Shown here piece by piece: positions 21,201 to 26,820 of a stretch of DNA of 26,820 bases. The notes below the pieces were generated by a model. It made no database searches and was not told where the DNA came from. It saw only the letters and a list, made by a program, of their open reading frames with translations. A program made the translations under genes and the position numbers. Origin of the DNA: Hypsibius dujardini (lineage: Eukaryota > Tardigrada > Eutardigrada > Parachela > Hypsibiidae); assembly GCA_001579985.1 (NCBI GenBank), contig LRSR01000465.1, forward strand, positions 1-26,820. Direction: 5' to 3'. Numbering within the stretch: position 1 is the first letter of the stretch; every line of letters begins with the position of its first letter.

Positions 21201-24200
21201 CTAGTTACGTATGTCGTGATAAAAAAATTAGGCTATGGATTTCTGAAAGAATGCAAATAATTCACAACCATTGCAAAGTAACAAAAATATGAAGATATTA
21301 ATAAATATAAAGAGTTAAAGTTTCATGTAAAATAATTCAGGCTCCAAAAGCCTGTGTCATAGTTTGGAAAAATGCGTTTTGGTCTTGGCGCCAACCCGTC
21401 TAACCGTCTAACATTCTGGCAAAAATGTCATTTCTTTCACCGTTAAACATGTTAATTAACGTTACCTTGTTATATTTTATTTTATATATTTCACTTTATC
21501 GGTAGAAACTGTAGATTAATATGCATTTTAGTATAAATGACGGCATTGACTCGTACCATTTGCGTATTGGATGTGGAACTTGAGGTAGATATCATAGACG
21601 GCGTAAGCATCAAACAGATATAGCAGTCCAAAGTACTCCCACGCGTCGACCTGAAAGGCGATCTGCACTAGTCTAAGGATGAATTGGAGGATACAGGCGA
21701 CCAGACGAACGGTCTCCCAGTACTTGAGGAAGTCACTGTCCATCGGAATAGTTTCTGTCTTGAGAGCCTTGTAGAAGAACCTCCCGATACGGGACACCTC
21801 AACCACATTGAGATCTTCGCGGAATCGAAGCTTCCGCTTTTCAATCACCGACATCCGGGTGGGCGAAGCCTGTGATGGAATTGTTCAAAAATATTTAAAT
21901 ATATCTTAAATTGTCAGACAACTTACTGCAGGGCTTCGTCAAACTATTGTTCATCAACATTTATCTTGTCAATTGCATGTAATTCTGATTGACGTTTTCC
22001 CGACACTTTTACTTTTTACTTTTTGTTTACGACTGTTTATTTTAAAAATTAAACCTCAATATCCTTAATGCTTTACATAAAAGTACGTAACTAAAATAAT
22101 ACCTATTTTAAAAATGAACTTTAAAAAGGGCACAAAACAATACATAACTGAATTTCAACCCTAATTTTGAAGTTAATCAACTTAAATGCCATATCATTTC
22201 ATATTGAATCAAAATCTTGAGTCTCAAATATGTTTGAAAAAATCAGTTTGTGATAAAGTGTTCGGTCCCTAATAATTTATTGCACATTTATAACAAAAAC
22301 ATGGCTTACTGCTTATTTCTGTTCATTTTAGAATTTGAATTGCAAATTGCTGATCATTTTACTTAAAAGTGCAGAACTAAAATACTGTTTATTTTAAAAT
22401 GAAGTCTGCAGTGTCTATTAAGTTTTTGCGTATTTTTCACAAAAATGCAAAGGTGGTTCCTTTAAAGGAGCACAATATAGTCAGTACTTAATATTTAAAT
22501 TGCAAATTGCTTATATTTTATTAAACATTTAAGACAAAACTACCGTTTCTTTTAAACTTTATTTGTTAATTTCAATTATTTTAAGAGAAAAATATTGTAT
22601 ACACTTGAATTTCAAATCGAATAATGAGTTAGAGAACTCAACTGCCGTAGCATTTTATTGTGAATGAAAATTGATATTCTCAAACAAATTTGACTAAAAT
22701 GAGTGTCTGTACTTTTGCTAATGAAGTGTACGGTTCCTATTATTTTTTTGCATATTTCTGACAGAAATTGAGGCACGATTTTTAAATGAGCACTGGCCTT
22801 TTTCCTCCGCGGAATATACGGCTTGGCGTTCCGCGCGGCATTCAGCAGGTCCTCGTAGTACTTGCGTTCCTCGGAGATGTGCCCGATCTGCGTGGAGAGC
22901 CACTCGATGTGGATGGCGACGTGATCGAAGTCCCCCCGCGGCAGCGTCAGCACTTCGCAGTGGGTGACGGTCTTGATGCTGAGGACCTCATTGCGATTGA
23001 AGAGGAACCCAATCTCACCAAAATACATGCCCGGATGGAGGACTGCGACGAGGGTGGACGCCGGTTCCGGCTGATACACGTGACAGAATCCCCGGCGAAT
23101 GACAAACAGTTCTGGGATGAGATCTCCAATTTGGATGATGTACTCGTTTGGCGGGAAAACGTATCGGCGCACTGCCGGCGCGAGACGCTTTAAAATGTGC
23201 TCTTCAATGTTCTTAAAGATGGGAACGCCGGCTACCAGGTGCACCAAGTCGTCCACCTGTGTCCATGGAATAAATGTTTTTGAATTGGAATTAAATTAAA
23301 AATCTGCCCGGGACACCAAAATCTTATTTTACAGTAATTCAAATTTATTTGCTTCGAAATATAAATTAAAGACTAAACATCAGCGCGTGACGAGCCATCT
23401 TATCAAACTAAATTAGAAATGAAGTCTGATAGGAAAGACATTTGGATATATATTTAGCAAAGTCAATGGGTTATGTCAATGAATTATCAAAATCCTCTTT
23501 GTGCGCAATTCAGATTATTTTTAAAATATATTTGAAGAACCCTGGAAGCACTGTAGATGTGTGACGGGTATTTAGAAATGTACCTGAATTTCCTCCATGA
23601 GATGTTCCGGCATGTCTGCAGTCATTCGTCTCACATTGGGAATCTCCTCCCCGCGATTGGTGGTCCATAACAGGGAAACCGACTCTATCGCCCGCTGCTG
23701 CACATCTTCCGGGAGATTGTTGTATTGCATGTAGTTAATCAGCCCGAAAAGACGGCTTTGAAACTGCACCCTGGGAGAGTCGAGATTGGCTATGGTAGCT
23801 GTCAATACCGCGGCGCAGTATCCATACGTTAGAACTCCAACTAGCATCACCTAAAATAACTATCCTTTAGGAGTAATAATGTTATCACTCTGGTGCAAAT
23901 TTTTTTTCCAAATCTCTCTAAATCCTTGCGACATTGTTTTTCTTTATGAAAAATATAAAGATTCGAAAATATATTGTGAAAGATATCTAACGGTGTTAAC
24001 ATTTATTACAGTAGAAGGTAAAACTTTTAAGTTGACGCACGAGCAAAATCACTTTATTTTGCCTGCTGTTTCACGATTTGCCAATAGAGTTGAAACTTTG
24101 AAAACGTCCAAAAAAAACCTGGTAACGAGATTTTACCCAATTTGAAGTAGGAATGGGGTTATAGACTAAATTTGTAGGAGACATTGCAATTGGGTTTCGA

Positions 24201-26820
24201 GGAGACTGGACTTTATCCCTTCAACGAGCAAGTCATCCAAAAAACTGTGCAAATGGCGTCCAAGCCTATCTTACGGCTGGTCGTCTTCAACCGAAATCCG
24301 CTGTTGACGAAAAGCAAATTATCCGAGGTTCGCTTGGTCGCCTTGGTATGCCACAAGCAGACATTGACGCAACAATTTGCGGTGTTTACCGGAAGCTGAA
24401 TGGGCATTCGGATGTATACGAGATTGCGTACAACATGAATAAGAGACTGAATCAAACGTTGCCGGAAAAAAAGAGGAGACTGAAAGATGTTCGACTGGAC
24501 ACAGACGCACGCAAAATCTGAAGCGAATCCAGTTTTCGATTGGATCGGTGGAGCGACTGAATAAGGCAGCAGCTGCAGCGAAAAAAAAATTCGAAAGAGC
24601 GAAAAACAAAAAGTCAGGGCCAATAAAAAAAGGTTAGAAACCAGCTAAAAGCCGTTCAAAATGTGGAAAAAGAAACAACTAACAAATGAGCGTTTTCTGT
24701 GTTGCTTTTTCCTGCTTTTGGGGAGAATGAGGTTTTCGTTGTACAGGCTTTTTTTACGTACGTGAAAGTTGCAACATGTGCGCCCCCTGTTTCCCTCGTT
24801 GCATCAACTTAAAAGTGACTTTTGTCAGTGCGTCAACTTGAAAGTTTTACCCCGTACAGTACAACATTACAGTCCTTTATTTACATTTTATTTAAAATCA
24901 GCCCTTTTGAAACCCATAAATTAATAATATAAATTTTGCCATCGAAAAAAATGAAATTACTCAATACATTTAGTTCTCTTACGTCATATTTGCGCCCCCT
25001 ATTAATATAATCCTCTCAGTATTTACTTTTCCAAACATACTCTTGCATGTTTTCTAAATACATATTACATATTACGACGTAATGTATATATATTATATTT
25101 ATGTTAATGCATATTATATAAAATTACGATATTATTATCATTGTTACAAAAAGACGTTCATGTACATACCATATATTAGGAATACAGCAATTTACATACA
25201 TCGTCAAACAAATTATTATTTCTTAAATAACCACAATACGTATATTCATGCATAAATCCGTACCATATTTGCGACCAGCTGCTCGATAATATGATGCGGG
25301 TAAAGGTCGCCGTACCCGACCGTGGTCATGAGAGTGACGGCGTAGTAGACCGAGGAAGTGTAGCGATAACTCATTGTCCCATTGGCGTTGTCGGGGTAGA
25401 GCGGGTCCAGGCCTATCCGAATCCACGGCATGGGCCGCGCCCCTGACCAGCTGTACATGGTGCTGTCGTCACACGTCTCCGGGTCGCAGGCTGTTAGGTA
25501 GACGGCCACCGCACACAGCTGCGTCAGCATGCAGATGTAAAGGCCGAATTTGAGCACTCGCACCCGGGATATGGGGTTGCTCAGATCCGAGCCGAGGTAC
25601 TCGAAGAATTCCGGTAGGGTCAGTACGCGAAGTGCGCGGTTAACTTTGAGGTAACCCAGCAAGTTCAGCACCTTTGAGAAGACGGACCGTTTTACATAAC
25701 CTAATCCAATCTGAGTGCCATGAGGAGGACGGGCTTTAAATTTGATACTTTATCCGCTGGTTCACAATCAATCAATTTTCAATACCACACTCCGATCTCA
25801 ACCTAATTTTTTGCTGCACAATGTGTCCCTAAGAATGACTTAAGAATATATATATTAAGGGATATCTTGTTTTGCAACAGTTTCGAGGTGCACATTCTCT
25901 CAAGATTCAATAGTGAATCAAAGCTCCGCCCCCTGACGCCCGCAAACTTTTCGGCTCATGCCAATCGATTCTCAAGAACGTTTTTAGCCCAGATTATTAT
26001 TGGATAAGGATGAGTTATAAAATTCGTTTCATCGGCGAGGTTGCGATTTGATTTTAGAAGTTCATTGTCAGAAAATACTGGATGGAACCATTTCAAAAGT
26101 TTTTGTCAGTAAAAATGTCAATTTTGGAAATTAATTCATTTACTGATCTTAACAGCATTCCTATTAAAATTCAAATTCTAATTGCTGGACATCAAGTCAA
26201 TCTTTCCTGGAGGGAGTTACGGCTCATTTTCGGAATACCACTCAGCAATTCCAAGTCTAACCTATAGCAAAAAACAACATTTTTTTGATACCGAGACATT
26301 TCAAGTTCAATTTGGAGCGAACTCATATCGAAAATCTTCAAATCACAGCTTTTTCAAAAATCGAAGCTTTAACTGTCAACATAAGGGAAATTAGATATCT
26401 CCAGTTGTTTTCTGGACTTTGAAATTCTGCCCAAAACAAGTGTTCAGTTTTTGTAAATCATCACCCGAGGCTCGTTTAAACCCCTAAACGAGCCTCTCAT
26501 TATCATTTATATAAAACTAATTAAAAAAATTAAAGCGGAGCCAGCTTACGAATCCCTCCTCACCCGAAAATTGACCTAAGTCAAGTATTTAGGCAAAAGA
26601 TTTTGTCTGACAACAAAGGTTGATTCTACTGTACCTCACCCTCATGGCTTTGCAGGAGCCGCCGCTCATGGCCGCCACGGCAAACACTTCGATGGGGAAG
26701 ACGGCTGCAAAATCGGTGTAGCAGCCCCAGCTGCGAAGGTACGTCAAGGCCATGGCGCGGTGATCGGTGATCTTCCCGTTGGCCGTCTTGATCTGCGTGA
26801 CAAATTTGAGGCAGTAGTCG
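12211..26820 (-). CDS. Tandem-repeat K+-type CNBD channel, CNGK (tetraKCNG)-like; repeats II-IV (5' partial, 12 exons)
   Basis: Exons: 26820-26640 (partial), 25671-25264, 23850-23584, 23256-22798, 21869-21557, 20773-20384, 18435-17954, 17110-16583, 15837-15438, 14249-13444, 12702-12406 and 12309-12211 (TGA). Phases match at every junction, giving 1,542 residues plus stop. Three consecutive units each carry S1-S6, a K+-selective-type filter, a C-linker and a cyclic-nucleotide-binding domain (CNBD). The join between the second and third units is firm: the C-terminal part of one CNBD runs straight into the next unit's N-terminus within one exon (15837-15438). The join between the first and second units needs a GC donor at 22797 and is less sure. 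Several such units in one chain with GYGD/GFGD filters is the CNGK architecture known from sea-urchin and fish sperm, where the channel hyperpolarises the flagellar membrane. Repeat I should lie beyond the right edge. HCN, EAG or ordinary CNG subunits have a single unit, so they do not fit. Confidence 0.85.
12703..13443 (-). other. Channel intron 11
   Basis: 741 nt, AT-rich. About 13060-13290 is a degenerate series of AACTAAAC / AGTTTTAG words on both strands, resembling a decayed short tandem repeat. No coding signal is seen. Confidence 0.5.
14710..15008. mobile_element. Palindromic inverted-repeat element (foldback MITE), TTA-flanked
   Basis: The left end CTTGGGGCGATTTTCAGA and the reverse complement of the right end agree over about 40 bp with few changes, including GGATTTCAAAACGT. 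An inner pair (GCGAATCTCCGAGAA at 14807 against its complement near 14901) extends the palindrome, so most of the 299 bp can fold back on itself. TTA flanks both ends (14707-14709, 15009-15011). No coding capacity. Confidence 0.7.
15009..15205. repeat. Degenerate (TTTAG)n / (TTAGTTTAG)n array
   Basis: Runs of TTTAGTTTAG, TTAGATTAGATTAG and TTAGCTTAG are present. The same words occur at 14680-14709 on the other side of the palindromic element. Confidence 0.75.
15838..16582 (-). other. Channel intron 8
   Basis: 745 nt with donor GTTAGT and acceptor TTTTAG. AT-rich; nothing recognisable inside. Confidence 0.55.
17111..17953 (-). other. Channel intron 7
   Basis: 843 nt with donor GTAAGG and acceptor ACAAACAG. 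AT-rich; I see no repeat array or coding signal. Confidence 0.55.
18436..20383 (-). other. Channel intron 6 (longest, 1,948 nt)
   Basis: The donor TT/GTAAGT and acceptor TTCCACAG fit phase 1. The open frames at 18792-18989, 19019-19213 and 19440-19622 have no recognisable domain and no splice support. About 19620-20280 is less AT-rich than its surroundings and could be an old retroposed or transposon-derived segment, but I find no termini or encoded domain. Confidence 0.5.
20774..21556 (-). other. Channel intron 5 with inverted-repeat element
   Basis: 783 nt with a phase-1 donor GTACGA and acceptor TTCTAG. It contains the inverted-repeat element at 20819-21168; the remainder is AT-rich with nothing else visible. 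Confidence 0.55.
20819..21168. mobile_element. Short inverted-repeat element (MITE candidate)
   Basis: GGATGCGATCAAACAA at the left end (from 20820) is matched exactly by its reverse complement at 21153-21168. CAAACAATCA-type words repeat just inside the left end. TA stands next to the left end (20817-20818) and just past the right end (21170-21171), compatible with a TA target duplication, but the exact borders are unclear. No coding capacity. Confidence 0.5.
21870..22797 (-). other. Channel intron 4 (proposed GC-AG), repeat II/III junction
   Basis: 928 nt between the repeat II CNBD and the repeat III N-terminus. The proposed donor is AAAAAG/GCCAGT and the acceptor is ATCACAG. It is AT-rich, with no other exon recognised. 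If unspliced, the repeat II frame would run on 62 codons to a stop at 22612-22614. Confidence 0.5.
24009..24859 (+). mobile_element. DNA transposon with matched terminal inverted repeats and a transposase remnant
   Basis: The left end (24009) and the reverse complement of the right end (24859) share GGTAAAACTTTYAAGTTGACGCAC, with only one mismatch in 24 bp. The outer ends start CAGTAGAAGG and CTGTACGGGG, and TA flanks both (24007-24008, 24860-24861), the duplication typical of Tc1/mariner/pogo elements. Between them on the plus strand is the transposase remnant annotated separately. At 851 bp it is too short for a full element and has lost its catalytic core. Confidence 0.65.
24184..24522 (+). 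pseudogene. Transposase C-terminal remnant (pogo/Tigger-like DDE family)
   Basis: The frame at 24184-24399 contains GFEETGLYPFNEQVI, which resembles the conserved block after the DDE catalytic core in jerky/Tigger/pogo-type transposases (general form GF..TGIYPFNP..I). The frame then breaks near 24390-24400; another frame carries on with a Lys/Arg-rich stretch (MNKRLNQTLPEKKRRLKDVR) to TGA at 24520-24522. No catalytic Asp/Asp/Glu block, DNA-binding domain or start region remains, so it is a dead fragment. Family assignment rests on one short motif. Confidence 0.5.
25672..26639 (-). other. Channel intron 1 (visible) with perfect hairpin
   Basis: 968 nt with donor GTGAGG and acceptor CTCAAAG. 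It holds a perfect 12-bp inverted repeat at 26467-26496. The plus-strand frames around 26082-26394 have no recognisable domain. Confidence 0.55.
26467..26496. repeat. Perfect 12-bp inverted repeat (hairpin)
   Basis: GAGGCTCGTTTA (26467-26478), a 6-nt loop AACCCC and TAAACGAGCCTC (26485-26496). It stands out as GC-richer than its surroundings. It could be a tiny element remnant or a structured intronic RNA. Confidence 0.55.

Larger units (their letters stand above)
16583..21869 (-). other. Channel repeat III, filter GFGD, long S5-pore loop
   Basis: The exon at 21869-21557 encodes the N-terminal linker, S1 (about residues 483-505) and S2. The exon at 20773-20384 encodes S3, an S4 with four spaced Arg (NRLFQIYRVTRAFR) and S5. 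The exon at 18435-17954 encodes an unusual loop of about 100 residues, the pore TTTTSVGFGD (GFGD at 18067-18056) and S6. The exon at 17110-16583 encodes the C-linker and most of the CNBD. The CNBD keeps GEV (978-980), but Ala988-Glu989 stand where Arg-Thr normally bind the cyclic phosphate. Confidence 0.85.
23851..25263 (-). other. Channel intron 2 with a decayed DNA transposon
   Basis: 1,413 nt interrupting S6 of repeat II. It contains the transposon at 24009-24859; the rest, especially 25060-25150, is very AT-rich. Confidence 0.6.
22798..26820 (-). other. Channel repeat II (S2-S3 to CNBD), filter GYGD
   Basis: Numbering is from the first complete visible codon. Residues 1-60 cover the end of S2, the S2-S3 loop and S3 (S1 lies off the window). 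S4 follows at about 66-80 and is weakly charged, then S5 (about 101-121). The pore helix and TTVGYGD filter end at 182 (GYGD at 25317-25306). S6 is split by the intron between 25264 and 23850. The C-linker runs to about 285 and the CNBD spans about 286-420. In the CNBD, FGEI (364-367) is kept, but the position of the usual phosphate-binding Arg is Glu375 or nearby. A basic tail (PRRKK) leads to repeat III. Confidence 0.85.

Noticed and set aside
22786-23193. 135-aa plus-strand frame
   Set aside because: It is antisense to the repeat II CNBD exon, whose minus-strand reading is clearly the real one.
24213-24623. 136-aa minus-strand frame in the transposon
   Set aside because: The plus strand carries the recognisable transposase motif; the minus frame is hydrophobic and unassignable.
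12211-26820. Voltage-gated Na+/Ca2+ channel (also four repeats in one chain)
   Set aside because: The pores carry G(Y/F)GD K+-type filters and each repeat is followed by a cyclic-nucleotide-binding fold, which Nav/Cav channels do not have.
12211-26820. Cluster of separate tandemly duplicated CNG or HCN genes
   Set aside because: Repeats III and IV are joined within an exon, and the repeat IV N-terminus has no signs of its own start; only the II/III junction remains open.
1-26820. CRISPR arrays, rRNA, tRNA genes and bacterial operons
   Set aside because: No regularly spaced conserved repeats with unique spacers, no recognisable rRNA or cloverleaf sequences, and all genes are spliced or eukaryote-like.

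Overview
This is a window of animal nuclear DNA with spliced genes, long AT-rich introns, one apparent 34-nt intron, CTGT/CTGCC microsatellites and small DNA transposons. No operons or bacterial signals are present. My best guess is a flatworm or another lophotrochozoan. This rests on the tiny intron, the microsatellite style and the gene content, and is inference. All exon models were made by hand from reading frame, GT/AG sites and phase continuity.

Layout, left to right. (1) 221-2673, minus: the first 388 residues of a DEAD-box RNA helicase, DDX52/Rok1-like; its C-terminal half lies off the left edge. (2) 2860-3067: a short inverted-repeat element carrying a perfect TGACGTCA, between divergent genes. 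(3) 3714-4100, plus: a single-exon, very basic 128-aa protein resembling an H1 tail or protamine-like protein. (4) 5748-8541, plus: a nine-exon, 546-aa surface protein that joins a signal peptide, a C-type-lectin-like domain, a Gly/Ser/Arg linker and a Ly6/quiver-like three-finger domain with a GPI-anchor tail. (5) 8688-10657, minus: a 282-aa RIIa-domain protein of the SP17/CABYR type, convergent with gene 4, with a degenerate minisatellite in its second intron. (6) 10658-12210: intergenic, with an unassigned open frame. (7) 12211-26820, minus: more than half of the window is one very large gene with three consecutive six-transmembrane, cyclic-nucleotide-binding channel repeats in one continuous frame (1,542 residues visible, 5' end off the right edge). 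Filters read GYGD, GFGD and GYGD. This is the layout of CNGK (tetraKCNG), the four-repeat K+ channel of sea-urchin and fish sperm; the visible repeats would be II, III and IV.

The most interesting point is this CNGK-like channel. Its repeats share intron positions and phases, which records their origin by duplication. All three visible cyclic-nucleotide-binding domains lack the arginine that normally grips the cyclic phosphate, and the last also lacks the Gly-Glu motif. A channel no longer opened by cyclic nucleotides is plausible, as reported for zebrafish CNGK. The lectin/Ly6 fusion is the second unusual architecture. Introns and spacers hold four inverted-repeat DNA elements, one of which keeps a transposase C-terminus.

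The channel, the RIIa protein and the basic protein could all belong to sperm biology, but that link is only suggestive.
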